A stretch of 64,000 nucleotides of DNA from Bin80 sp964291275 (GCA_964291275.2 OZ219799.1:1426001-1490000), one strand, 5' to 3'. Shown: positions 38,639 through 48,331, counted from the stretch's first letter. Notes: generated by a model not told the origin, from the sequence alone. A program made the numbers and translations.

Positions 38639-38656
38639 TATAAACAATTGTTTATA
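38639..38656. promoter_or_regulatory. 18-bp perfect palindrome, likely operator of the ArsR-MetF fusion gene
   Basis: TATAAACAATTGTTTATA is a perfect inverted repeat that ends 10 bp before the ATG at 38667. Winged-helix ArsR-family regulators bind AT-rich dyads of this size, and the first domain of the gene behind it is of that family. Autoregulation is therefore a natural guess. No Shine-Dalgarno sequence is visible between it and the start. Confidence 0.65.
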
Positions 38657-38666
38657 GATAAATATT

Positions 38667-40553
38667 ATGGACGCGTCTCCCCACCTGTTCATTGATGCTT
38701 TGAAGGCCGCCGGTGAATCGACCCGGCTACGTATTCTCGTGCTTTTGCGACACGGGGATCTAGCCGTTGGCGAACTGGCACAAATCCTTGACCAAAGCCA
38801 GCCGCGTCTATCGCACCACTTAAAAACGTTGACCATGGCGGGTCTGGTCGAACGGCTACCAGAAGGGTCCTGGGTGTTTTATCGCATCCGAAGCAAAGGG
38901 TGGATCGGTCGATTATTACAAGAGTTCTTTTCAGAACTCGAGATAAATAGTGCTCCGTTTTCATCTGATTATGAAAATCTGGAGAGTGTTCGCCAAGCCC
39001 GTGCAAAACAGGCAAAATCCTACTTTTCAAAAATTGCCAAAGATTGGGATCGACTGCGGGCGCTGCATTATCCCGAAGCAGCGATTGAGCGCACCATCCT
39101 CGGTTACGTCAAATCGCATCACTTTGAGCGTGTCATTGATTTTGGAACTGGTACTGGTCGAATGCTGGTTCTGCTTGCTCCGCATGCATATGAGGCTGAG
39201 GGGATTGACCTATCCCACCATATGTTGACTGTCGCTCGGGCAAACCTCAATCGGACGGGCGTAGATAATGCACGCGTGCGTCATGGCGATGTCACGAATG
39301 CGCCGTTTGACAGTAACAGTGCAGATTTTATTATCGTCCATCAAGTGTTACACTTTCTTGATCAACCCGAGAAGGTGCTCACAGAAGCTGCACGCATTCT
39401 AAAACCCGGAGGACAACTTGTAGTCGTTGATTTTGCCCCGCACAACCTTGAATTTTTACGTGAAACCCAGGGACATCGTCGACTCGGTATCTCTGAGGAT
39501 AATATGAAATTTTGGGCTGATGCAGCTGAGCTTGCCCTACAGGCGCCGCAGAAATTTGACCCGCCTGCATCACTTGATCAAGGTCTAAGTGTCTTAATCT
39601 GGACAGCAACACAGTTTGACAAGCATCTTGGAGAAACTAGCGGGAACCCGCTCGCCGTCACTGTCCAGCAGTCCACGCCTCCCCCCAACGTCTCGTTCGA
39701 ATTCTTTCCGCCAAAAACGGACAGGATGGAGGCCAAGCTTTGGGAATCGGTTGCACGGCTATCGCGAATAGGGCCACGCTTCGTGTCCGTTACGTATGGG
39801 GCTGGCGGCTCCACCCAGAATCGAACGCAGAAAATTGTAGCCAAGATTGCGCAGGATACACCACTTTTACCCGCTGCGCACCTTACCTGTGTGGGGGCGA
39901 CAAAAGAAGAGGTACTGCAAGTCGCCACCAGCTTTTGGCATGTTGGGGTGCGCCATTTAGTGGTGCTGCGCGGCGATCCTCCGGAAGGACTGGGAATGCC
40001 ATTTAAGCAATATCCAGGTGGCTATCGTGATAGTATTGACCTAATTGAGGGAATTCGGGCTTGTGAGATCGCGCCTGGTGCACGGTTTGAAATTAGCGTA
40101 TCCTGTTACCCGGAGCAGCATCCCGACAGTTTGGGCTGGGATCAGGATATTGCCTTCCTGAGAGCTAAACAGGATGCCGGCGCTGACCGGGCCATTACAC
40201 AATTCTTCTTTGATCCAGACTCCTACTTTGCCTTCCTTGATCGTGCACGAGCGGGTTGTGTGACCATGCCAATTGTCCCAGGAATCATGCTACAACCGAA
40301 TTTCAAGGGCCTCCAACGCATGGCCAGACTTTGCCAAGTTAATTTACCAGATTGGCTGTGTACACTTTATATGGGTACTGATGAGGATGAGGCAACGCGT
40401 GAACTAATCACGGCAAACATAGCCGCGGAACTCTGTCAAAAATTGTCAGAGCAAGGGGTCAATGAGTTTCATTTCTATACACTCAATCGAGCCAGCTTGG
40501 CACTTTCCATCTGTCGATTGCTTGGTTTGAAACCACAAGGAGCAGACATATAA
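38667..40553 (+). CDS. metF: Natural fusion: ArsR-type HTH, SAM methyltransferase, 5,10-methylenetetrahydrofolate reductase
   Basis: The 628-residue ORF joins three parts. Residues 1-100 are an ArsR winged helix (ALKAAGESTRLRILVLL, LAQILDQSQPRLSHHLKTL). Residues about 110-330 are a class I methyltransferase (VIDFGTGTGRML, HQVLHFLDQPEKVL, EAARILKPGGQLVVVDF). Residues about 345-628 are MetF (NVSFEFFPPKTDRME, VSVTYGAGGST, HLVVLRGDPPEG, ITQFFFDPDSYFAF), which makes methyl-THF for methionine synthase. In alphaproteobacteria an ArsR-methyltransferase gene commonly lies just before metF; here the two are a single frame with no stop at the junction. The palindrome at 38639 may be its operator. metH genes follow. 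Confidence 0.9.
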   Translation: MDASPHLFIDALKAAGESTRLRILVLLRHGDLAVGELAQILDQSQPRLSHHLKTLTMAGLVERLPEGSWVFYRIRSKGWIGRLLQEFFSELEINSAPFSSDYENLESVRQARAKQAKSYFSKIAKDWDRLRALHYPEAAIERTILGYVKSHHFERVIDFGTGTGRMLVLLAPHAYEAEGIDLSHHMLTVARANLNRTGVDNARVRHGDVTNAPFDSNSADFIIVHQVLHFLDQPEKVLTEAARILKPGGQLVVVDFAPHNLEFLRETQGHRRLGISEDNMKFWADAAELALQAPQKFDPPASLDQGLSVLIWTATQFDKHLGETSGNPLAVTVQQSTPPPNVSFEFFPPKTDRMEAKLWESVARLSRIGPRFVSVTYGAGGSTQNRTQKIVAKIAQDTPLLPAAHLTCVGATKEEVLQVATSFWHVGVRHLVVLRGDPPEGLGMPFKQYPGGYRDSIDLIEGIRACEIAPGARFEISVSCYPEQHPDSLGWDQDIAFLRAKQDAGADRAITQFFFDPDSYFAFLDRARAGCVTMPIVPGIMLQPNFKGLQRMARLCQVNLPDWLCTLYMGTDEDEATRELITANIAAELCQKLSEQGVNEFHFYTLNRASLALSICRLLGLKPQGADI

Positions 40554-40780
40554 TGGTTCCTGGATGTTTATCAATTAATGGATTCGGCTCAGTGCGGTGG
40601 GTGCTTGAGGATGCCCATTCGACCTTTTCTACACCGCGGGACATCATCTTCCTACTAGGGCCCATAGATTGTCGAACTCTCTTTGAGAGAGTTTGCCATA
40701 CGGAATTCTCGCAGCACAAGGCTCTCCCCGAAAGGGAGCATGATAACGCGAGTAAGAAGGTAGACGGTTGCGATGACTAG
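40553..40780 (+). CDS. Small ORF between metF fusion and metH, doubtful
   Basis: A 75-codon frame starts on the last base of the fusion-gene stop (TAATG) and overlaps the next gene by eight bases, so its placement is operon-like. The sequence has no recognisable motif, and another frame overlaps it on the opposite strand. It may simply be a spacer or the remains of a lost gene. Confidence 0.25.
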   Translation: MVPGCLSINGFGSVRWVLEDAHSTFSTPRDIIFLLGPIDCRTLFERVCHTEFSQHKALPEREHDNASKKVDGCDD

Positions 40781-41849
40781 TCGACAAGAGCGCATCGCCC
40801 AGCTCCGGGAGGCTGCCGCGGAGCGCGTGTTAGTACTCGATGGTTCTTGGGGCGTGATATTCCAATGCATGGACTTGAAAGAAGAAGAATATCGTGGCAC
40901 ACGCTTTTGCACGGAAAAATACCCGGGTCAAATGAAAGGCAACAATGATATTCTGTGTCTAACTCGTCCCGAGTATGTGACAGAGCTGCATGACGCCTAT
41001 TTCGAGGCCGGGGCAGATATCTCGGAGACCAATACATTTTCCGCAACTACAATTGCACAGACGGATTACGCGCTTGAGCCTCAATCGGTAATTGAGATAA
41101 ATTTTGAGGGCGCGAAACTGGCCCGCGCATCGGCAGATAAGTGGACAAAAAAAGAGCCTTACAAGCCACGCTTTGCCGCAGGCTCAATTGGTCCATTGAA
41201 CAAGATGCTTTCGATGAGCTCGGACGTGAACAATCCTGGGGCTCGGGAAATTACGTTCGATCAGGTGTATCAAGCCTACCGCGAGCAAATTGAAGCGCTG
41301 AATCAAGGAGGTGTACATCTCTATTTGATTGAAACAATTACCGACACGCTGAACTGCAAAGCAGCGATCAAAGCGATCATGGATCTTGAAGCGGAGGGAC
41401 TAGAGAGACTTCCAATCTGGATCTCAGGCACCATTACAGATCGATCGGGACGGACTCTGTCTGGTCAAACAGTTGAAGCATTTTGGTATTCTGTTCGCCA
41501 CGCAAAACCGTTTGCCATTGGGTTTAACTGTGCACTCGGTGCCGATCTGATGCGTCCATATATTGCGGCTGTCTCCCGTGTCGCAGATACGCTGGTTGCT
41601 GCCTATCCAAATGCAGGTCTTCCTAACGAGATGGGGCAGTATGATGAAGGACCGGCGGAAACCTCAGCCGAAGTCACCCGATGGGCTGAAGATGGAATTG
41701 TTAATATTCTCGGGGGATGTTGTGGTACAACTCCAGATCACATTCGAGCCATCGCTGAAGCGATCAAGGGGGTGCAGCCACGTAATCCGGTCGGGAGTTC
41801 AAAAACCATGCGACTTGCGGGCTTAGAACCCTTTGAGTTGACAAGCTAA
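40773..41849 (+). CDS. Split MetH, homocysteine S-methyltransferase module
   Basis: This is the N-terminal part of cobalamin-dependent methionine synthase as a separate 358-residue protein. It binds homocysteine and zinc: VLDGSWGVIFQCM, GADISETNTFSA, the first zinc Cys in IGFNCALGADLM and the pair in ILGGCCGTTPDHI. It should combine with the product of the next gene, which carries the folate, cobalamin and reactivation domains. Single-polypeptide MetH is about 1,200 residues; the split form is known from alphaproteobacteria. An AAGAAGG stretch sits 12 bp before the start. Confidence 0.92.
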   Translation: MTSRQERIAQLREAAAERVLVLDGSWGVIFQCMDLKEEEYRGTRFCTEKYPGQMKGNNDILCLTRPEYVTELHDAYFEAGADISETNTFSATTIAQTDYALEPQSVIEINFEGAKLARASADKWTKKEPYKPRFAAGSIGPLNKMLSMSSDVNNPGAREITFDQVYQAYREQIEALNQGGVHLYLIETITDTLNCKAAIKAIMDLEAEGLERLPIWISGTITDRSGRTLSGQTVEAFWYSVRHAKPFAIGFNCALGADLMRPYIAAVSRVADTLVAAYPNAGLPNEMGQYDEGPAETSAEVTRWAEDGIVNILGGCCGTTPDHIRAIAEAIKGVQPRNPVGSSKTMRLAGLEPFELTS

Positions 41850-41970
41850 TGGAGCAAACGAATGGGGAACGGACATCATGTGATCAAGCTCTGCTTTCCA
41901 CTGAGGAACAGTGCATTCTGTCTGATCTACTAATAATAAGCCCCCTCTTGAGTGGGTTGGAGGAATCTCA

Positions 41971-44601
41971 ATGACTACAGCTTCACAGACTTTCGTAAAC
42001 ATTGGTGAGCGGACGAATGTGACCGGATCTGCTAGATTTCGGAAACTGATCACGAACGGTGATTATGCCACCGCGGTCGAAGTTGCACGTCAGCAAGTCG
42101 AAAACGGTGCTCAGATCATTGATGTTAACATGGATGAAGGGATGCTGGATGGTGTAGAGGCCATGAAAACTTTCCTCAACCTGATTGCCGCTGAGCCCGA
42201 CATTGCCCGTGTGCCTGTCATGATTGACAGTTCGAAATGGGAAGTGATTGAAGCGGGCCTCAAATGCGTCCAAGGCAAGCCCGTTGTGAATTCAATCTCT
42301 TTGAAAGAAGGCGAAGATCAATTTCGGGAACAGGCCCGCAAATGCTTGACCTATGGCGCTGCGGTTGTAGTCATGGCGTTTGACGAGGTGGGCCAGGCCG
42401 ACACCGCGTCGCGCAAAATTGAGATATGTCAGCGTGCGTTCAAGATCCTCACCGAACAAGTTGGGTTCCCAGCCGAAGACATTATTTTTGATCCCAACAT
42501 CTTTGCCGTCGCTACGGGCATTGAAGAACACAATAATTACGCGGTTGATTTTATCGAAGCCACGAAGATTATTCGTAAGACATGCCCCGGTTGTCATATC
42601 TCAGGTGGACTCTCAAACGTTTCGTTCAGTTTTCGCGGCAATGAGCCGGTACGTCGTGCGATGCACTCGGTATTCCTGTATCATGCTATCCCTGTCGGGA
42701 TGGATATGGCCATCCTGAATGCTGGCCAACTCGACATCTATGACGAGATTGAGCCGAAACTCCGAGACCTGGTTGAGGATGTTATTCTTAACCGGAAACA
42801 GGATGCGACTGAGGCACTCGTCGATTACGCCGAGCGGTTCCGTGGGCAAAAAGGCAGATCGGCTGAGAAGGACATGTCTTGGCGCAAACTCCCCGTGGAG
42901 AAGCGACTTGAACATGCGCTTGTTCACGGTATTACTGAGTTTATCATTGAGGATACTGAAGAAGCCCGTGCAGCAGCAGACCGGCCTTTACACGTGATTG
43001 AAGGCCCCCTCATGGATGGTATGAACGTAGTTGGAGATTTATTCGGCTCGGGAAAAATGTTTTTACCGCAAGTGGTGAAGTCTGCTCGCGTCATGAAAGC
43101 AGCCGTAGCCTATCTCGACCCATTCATGCAGGCCGAAAAAGAAGAGCTTGGGACCGTGGATGTTTCAAATGGCAAAATTCTTATGGCTACCGTTAAGGGC
43201 GATGTACACGACATCGGTAAAAATATTGTTGGTGTGGTTCTTGCCTGTAATGGATACGAGATCATTGATATGGGTGTCATGGTCCCATGTGAGGACATCC
43301 TTGCCAAGGCTAAAGAAGAACGAATCGATATTATCGGTCTCTCTGGTCTGATTACCCCCAGCCTGGACGAAATGGTCTATGTGGCACGCGAAATGCAGCG
43401 TCTTAACATGCAACAGCCACTGCTGATTGGCGGGGCAACCACATCGCCAGCGCACACGGCCGTTAAAATTGACCCGGCTCGGAGCAACGGTCCAACCATT
43501 CATGTAACCGATGCAAGTCGAGCGTTCGGCATCGTCTCTTCATTGCTCTCCGATGATGAGCGGCCCCTCCTTGTCAAGACCACTCAGACCAAGTATCAGC
43601 GCATGCGCGATCGTCGTGCAGGTGGTCCACCAAAACCACGTCACTCCATTCAAGAGGCTCGAAGTCATGCGCACAAACTAGATTCCCCAGCGCCTCAGGC
43701 TCCAAGCTTTTTGGGCACACGAGTGTTCGGGGGTTTTAATCTGACAGAGCTTGCTCGTTACATTGACTGGACGCCTTACTTCGTGAGTTGGAATTTAGCC
43801 GGACGCTATCCGAAAATCCTAGAAGACAAGACTGTCGGTAAAGCAGCACGAGATCTCTGGTGCGATACTGAAACGATGATGCAACATATCCTCGGCCAGG
43901 ATTGGTTCAATCCGAAAGCCGTCATCGGCTTCTGGGCGGCATCCCGTGACGGTGACGACATCAAGATTGATACTGGCGATACGTTGCACACGTTACGCCA
44001 GCAAATGGTCAAAGACGGTAGCCGTGCTAATTACGCACTTTCCGACTTCATCGCGGAAGAGGGAGATCATGTAGGTGCGTTTGCCGTTACTACAGGACCT
44101 GAGGCAGAAGAGATTTCCAGACAGTTTAAGGACAGTGCTGATGACTATTCTGCTATCATGGTCAAAGCCCTCGCCGACCGATTCGCCGAAGCGATGGCAG
44201 AGTATATGCACGAGCGCGTACGAAAAGAGTTTTGGGGTTATGCGGCGAATGAAAACCTTGACAATGATGCCTTGATCAAAGAGGCTTATTCCGGCATTCG
44301 TCCCGCACCAGGTTACCCTTGCCAGCCCGATCATTCGGAGAAAGAAACAATTTTCCGCTTACTTGAAACTGATCGTATAGGTATGTCGCTGACTACCAGT
44401 TACGCGATGATGCCAGCCGCTTCAGTGTCCGGATTATATCTTGGACATCCAGAAAGTGTCTATTTCTCCGTTGGTCGGATTGAGCGCGACCAGGTTGAGG
44501 ATTATGCTCGTCGCAAAGGCATGGATTTACGTACGGTAGAGCGCTGGCTGGGGCCAATCTTAAACTATGATCCAATAGAATCCGAAGTGGTGGCGGCGTG
44601 A
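41971..44601 (+). CDS. metH: Split MetH, folate-, cobalamin- and SAM-binding modules
   Basis: The 876-residue protein starts at the pterin-binding domain (FVNIGERTNVTGSARF). It continues with the cobalamin cap and Rossmann domain, where GDVHDIGKNIVGVVLACNGYE carries the cobalt-ligating His near residue 413. It ends in the reactivation domain (GIRPAPGYPCQPDHSEK, ASVSGLYLGHPES). With the 40773 product it makes a complete methionine synthase that transfers the methyl group from methyl-THF to homocysteine. A clear GGAGG lies 7 bp before the ATG, stronger than most ribosome sites in this window. A hairpin follows the stop directly. Confidence 0.95.
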   Translation: MTTASQTFVNIGERTNVTGSARFRKLITNGDYATAVEVARQQVENGAQIIDVNMDEGMLDGVEAMKTFLNLIAAEPDIARVPVMIDSSKWEVIEAGLKCVQGKPVVNSISLKEGEDQFREQARKCLTYGAAVVVMAFDEVGQADTASRKIEICQRAFKILTEQVGFPAEDIIFDPNIFAVATGIEEHNNYAVDFIEATKIIRKTCPGCHISGGLSNVSFSFRGNEPVRRAMHSVFLYHAIPVGMDMAILNAGQLDIYDEIEPKLRDLVEDVILNRKQDATEALVDYAERFRGQKGRSAEKDMSWRKLPVEKRLEHALVHGITEFIIEDTEEARAAADRPLHVIEGPLMDGMNVVGDLFGSGKMFLPQVVKSARVMKAAVAYLDPFMQAEKEELGTVDVSNGKILMATVKGDVHDIGKNIVGVVLACNGYEIIDMGVMVPCEDILAKAKEERIDIIGLSGLITPSLDEMVYVAREMQRLNMQQPLLIGGATTSPAHTAVKIDPARSNGPTIHVTDASRAFGIVSSLLSDDERPLLVKTTQTKYQRMRDRRAGGPPKPRHSIQEARSHAHKLDSPAPQAPSFLGTRVFGGFNLTELARYIDWTPYFVSWNLAGRYPKILEDKTVGKAARDLWCDTETMMQHILGQDWFNPKAVIGFWAASRDGDDIKIDTGDTLHTLRQQMVKDGSRANYALSDFIAEEGDHVGAFAVTTGPEAEEISRQFKDSADDYSAIMVKALADRFAEAMAEYMHERVRKEFWGYAANENLDNDALIKEAYSGIRPAPGYPCQPDHSEKETIFRLLETDRIGMSLTTSYAMMPAASVSGLYLGHPESVYFSVGRIERDQVEDYARRKGMDLRTVERWLGPILNYDPIESEVVAA

Positions 44602-44627
44602 GAATTGACCAATCTCAGTCAATTCTC
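44600..44627 (+). terminator. 10-bp perfect hairpin at the metH stop
   Basis: GAGAATTGAC and GTCAATTCTC form a 10-bp perfect stem with an 8-nt loop that begins at the metH stop codon. There is no T-run, so it may act in RNA stabilisation or factor-dependent termination instead of as a classic terminator. Confidence 0.55.
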
Positions 44628-44964
44628 ACCATGAATAGGTTACCGATTGAGACCATACTCTTGCAGTTACGTTAGAACCCCTGATATCTGAAGGGCAAAA
44701 AATAACCCCGTCCCGATCAACTGTATTTGATATCCAATCCCTTTTTCACGGGATGAATGCATGCATTGTTGGTTGCGCCTTTGAAGCCCGGTTGAACTGT
44801 GGACGCATTCAGAGTAGAAGTTATCCATGTGATCAATAGTAACTTATCAGTTCATATGTGTATTGAGATCCACATCGAGTAGCATCAAATGCTCCATGAC
44901 AGTTCGGGACACTGGCTTATCCCAAAACAAGCCACACACTGCACAAGAACTGTATAGTTCACCT
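44628..44964. other. Leader region of the ferredoxin gene
   Basis: These 337 bp hold no gene. They are AT-rich near the ferredoxin start and presumably carry its promoter. I found no riboswitch motif. Confidence 0.4.
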
Positions 44965-45324
44965 ATGACCTATATCGTGATGGATGCTTGCATCCGCTGT
45001 AAATACACGGATTGCGTCGAAGTTTGTCCCGTGGATTGCTTTTACGAAGGTGAAAACATGCTCGTCATCCATCCAGATGAATGTATTGATTGTGGTGTCT
45101 GTGAACCTGAATGTCCGGTTGAGGCGATCAAACCAGAAAGTGAAGATGAGCCTGACGCCAAATGGCTAAAACTCAATGCTGAATATGCTGAAATCTGGCC
45201 TAATATCACGAGGATGAAAGAGCCACCATCGGATTGCCAAGAATTTGCACAAAAAACAAATAAGATCAAAGATTTTTTCAGCCCAAATTCGGGTGAAGGC
45301 GATAAATCTGAGCTATCCCAGTAA
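44965..45324 (+). CDS. fdxA: FdxA-type 7Fe ferredoxin ([3Fe-4S][4Fe-4S])
   Basis: The 119-residue protein starts at the ATG at 44965 (MTYIVMDACIRCKYTDC); the frame extends upstream without homology. It has the two cluster motifs CIRCKYTDCVEVCPVDC and CIDCGVCEPECPVEAI, as in FdxA. The tail KWLKLNAEYAEIWPNIT is typical of alphaproteobacterial FdxA, and the match there is striking for an FCB genome. It could serve as an electron donor, possibly to reactivate the cobalamin enzyme encoded just upstream, but that link is only positional. Confidence 0.93.
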   Translation: MTYIVMDACIRCKYTDCVEVCPVDCFYEGENMLVIHPDECIDCGVCEPECPVEAIKPESEDEPDAKWLKLNAEYAEIWPNITRMKEPPSDCQEFAQKTNKIKDFFSPNSGEGDKSELSQ

Positions 45325-45729
45325 TTTCGGCAAGGCAATCAGATAGATATAGTAGTTGGTGTCTGCATGGACATCAAACCAGCTAGGTGGGCCGCACGGG
45401 GGATATGTGCAAATAAATTTTTCGGATCTTAGTACTGCGTTGTTGGTGAGGCCTGGATGGATGAGGGGCGTTTTCCAGAATCTGGTGACACGCAAAACCT
45501 TAACAACATTGGGTAGAGGCCCAGAAATCATACGTTTTTATTTTAAAGTGGGGGGAGGAACCTCTTCTAGCCATTAAGCTTTTTTATTGGCCACAAGTGG
45601 GTGTTCTGAATCTTCCTAACCGATCCGACAGGTCAGGCTGAAGAAGTCTTGGAACAGCCGGGGATGATCAACAATGGGAGTTATAGTGAGCAGTTGAAAC
45701 AAACTTGGAGAATCCGAAGACTACATGCC

Positions 45730-46767
45730 CATCGAGGGTGCAGGTGCTGATAAAAAAGTTGTGGGTTGTAGTCTACATTGTTCTTCCAGATCGTCCAGAG
45801 CACGCGGAGTATTTTGCGCTGCGTATTAAGTCGCGCGTGCACCGTGTCACGAGTGCGACGTAATGAGGGATCATAAAACAAGGATACCTCATTCGGTTGT
45901 GCCGTTCGCAAAGAAGAAAGCCAGCACTGATAGCTCAGGGTTTTCAATCCCCCTGTCCCGAACGATCAAGGCGTTTGTAGGCCAACGGCTTGCCCGCACT
46001 GCTGCGTTCAATGACCCCGAGTTGGCAGTACCGCCAGGGCTTCTGCTTCGTGGCAAACCTGTGCGGGGTCTGGATGAATGCACCGAACACATGCGCCCCC
46101 ACAACGCCGATGCCGGGCATACGCTGAAACTGGGTGATTTCCGGATAGCGTCGCCCCAGCTCAACCACGGCGGTGCAGGCCTCTTGCCGTAGCTTGCCAA
46201 GCGCGTCCAGACGCTTGTACAGGCGCGCAACAACCTGCTGCCGGGCCTTCGTCGACAACTGACTGAGATAACTCCCGCGGTGCGTTTTGCTGAAGACTGC
46301 GGTTCCAGTCCCGTCTGGTGATACTTGGCCTTGATTTGTCTTTTCAAAGTAGCATGATCGCACCGAAAGGCTAAATACTGTTGCACCGCAATCTTGAAAT
46401 CCGCCCGATGCTCATGATCGGGGTGATAGACCGGTGTTAATTCACCCAATCGAAGCAACCGACAGAGTTTGACGGCGTCCGTGTAGTCATCCTTGTTGCC
46501 TCTGCGACTGATGAGTGCATTGTGCCGGGGATCACAAACGATCACTTCGGTTACGTAGGGGCGAAGGGCTCCGGCAATCCAGCCGACCAGGGAAGATTCC
46601 TCGACCGCCATTATTTAACCTGCGAAGGCAGCCTAGTCCGTGTCCGATCAATACGGCCTCCGAAGTCGAAACGCCGTGGTAGACACCAAGTGGCCCGACG
46701 GATCCATGGCCGCTAGAACACAGTTGCGGGTATGGGCGTCTAACCCCGGATAAAGATGTTTGTGCAT
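45730..46767 (-). pseudogene. IS110-family transposase, frameshifted
   Basis: Reading leftwards from an ATG at 46767 the pieces follow IS110 order: MHKHLYPGLDAHTRNCVLAA, then in other frames SLVGWIAGALRPYVTEVIVCD and GNKDDYTDAVKLCRLLRLGE (the DEDD-type domain). After these come QRMPGIGVVGAHVFGAFI and SLRRTRDTVHARLNTQRKILRVLW. At least three frame changes or stops interrupt it, so it is inactive. It marks the left edge of the defence island. Confidence 0.85.
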
Positions 46768-46855
46768 GTGAACTAAGGTCTGATGAGAATAGCGGACGAT
46801 ACGGAAGCATGCGCCCGTTTTTCATTAGACCTCAGGAGAAAACCATTTCAACTTT

Positions 46856-48331
46856 ATGAAACCGTTTTCGATAATGCATATATCTGATCTTCATCGTTCT
46901 CCCTGTGATCCTATCTCCAATGATGAATTGATCTCGGCCCTTGTAAATGACAGAAATCGCTACATTGAAGAAGATCCTTCAATTACAGTTCCGACGGCCA
47001 TAGTTGTTAGTGGCGATATCATCCAGGGAGTTTCTCTCCATGAGGACGATTTCGCTGCTGAAATTGACAAGCAGTATGCAGTAGCCGAACAATTTCTCGG
47101 TGAGCTTGCGGAGCGTTTTCTGGAGGGTGACCGGTCACGTCTGATTATGGTTCCTGGCAATCATGATGTTGACTGGAATACGGCATTTAGCGCTCTTGAT
47201 CCGGTTCAAGACGAAGCGATTCCTAGTGACCTGAGAGCAAAATTATATGCTGAAGATTCCTCCTTGCGATGGGATTGGAAAACCCGTACCCTGTATCGCA
47301 TTAATTACCCTAAACTTTATGAAAAACGCTTGGATGCTTTCTGGAGTTTTTATGAGAGATTCTATAAGGATGTGTCGAGATTTCCTGTTGCCGAGAATCC
47401 TTTCGATGTCCGCCTTTTCAGCCTTTGCGGCGGTCGCATAGGAGTTGCTGCATACAATTCATGTCACGGCAATGACTGCTTTGCTTCTCACGGTATGATT
47501 CGACAAAGGATCGTTGCTCGTAGCGATCTCGACCTGAATGATTCCGGGGAAACCTATGATTTACGGATGGCAGTCTGGCATCATAGTATTGAGGGCTCAC
47601 CGTATCGGACTGATTACATGAACATTGATGTTGTTCGAAGCATGATTGGTCGTGGCTTCCGGCTCGGATTGCATGGCCATCAGCATAAGGCACAGGCTTC
47701 TCCGCGGGAAATTCGCCTTCCTGATAGTGAAAAAATGGCGGTAATTGGAGCAGGGTCATTGTGCGCAGGCGCCGATGATCTTCCGGTTGGTGCGCATCGG
47801 CAATACAATATCTTGGAAATAGCAGAAGATTTCTGCAGCGTCCGAATCCATGTCAGGGCAATGACAGTTGCAAATTTATTTTCTCGGGGGTGGTTCATGG
47901 AGCTTGGAGGGGCAAGTCATGCGGATTTGGAGTGGGACCCTCCGCGCAACTCCGTTGGACTGGTGATCAATACGCAGGCTGCGCGCAAGCGTACGCTCAT
48001 TGAGGAGGCGGAGAAAGCGATCAATACGGGAGACCCAGCTCATGCTTTTTTTCTACTTAAATCGCTGAAACTTCCCCCTGACAGTTATGAACGCCGGATT
48101 TATCTGCTTGCCGCAGCAGAAACGCAGAACTGGAATGCGATCGTGAACATAACTGATCCGCCAGCTACGATCAACGAACTTATACAACGATTCCAAGCGT
48201 TTATCCATTTAGATGATTTCATCGGGGCAGTTGATGTCTTAGACCGATTTTCCGGGCAAATGCAACTACCAGCATCGCAAGAGTCGGAGCTTCGTGGCCG
48301 GGTGAGAGCACAGGAGGCTATGAGACGATGA
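46856..48331 (+). CDS. Calcineurin-like metallophosphoesterase with helical C-terminus, candidate defence protein
   Basis: The 491-residue protein has the complete binuclear metallophosphoesterase motif set: D11-x-H13 (ISDLH), G53-D54, G101-N-H-D104 (VPGNHDVDW), the His pair at 242-243 (WHHS) and GHQH at 274-277. It should hydrolyse a phosphoester, perhaps a nucleic acid or nucleotide. From about residue 350 the rest is alpha-helical and looks like a TPR-type solenoid (RTLIEEAEKAINTGDPAHAF). The next gene, a GHKL ATPase, overlaps it by four bases (ATGA). It lies between mobile-element remnants and a restriction system, which argues for an immune function. Confidence 0.85.
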   Translation: MKPFSIMHISDLHRSPCDPISNDELISALVNDRNRYIEEDPSITVPTAIVVSGDIIQGVSLHEDDFAAEIDKQYAVAEQFLGELAERFLEGDRSRLIMVPGNHDVDWNTAFSALDPVQDEAIPSDLRAKLYAEDSSLRWDWKTRTLYRINYPKLYEKRLDAFWSFYERFYKDVSRFPVAENPFDVRLFSLCGGRIGVAAYNSCHGNDCFASHGMIRQRIVARSDLDLNDSGETYDLRMAVWHHSIEGSPYRTDYMNIDVVRSMIGRGFRLGLHGHQHKAQASPREIRLPDSEKMAVIGAGSLCAGADDLPVGAHRQYNILEIAEDFCSVRIHVRAMTVANLFSRGWFMELGGASHADLEWDPPRNSVGLVINTQAARKRTLIEEAEKAINTGDPAHAFFLLKSLKLPPDSYERRIYLLAAAETQNWNAIVNITDPPATINELIQRFQAFIHLDDFIGAVDVLDRFSGQMQLPASQESELRGRVRAQEAMRR

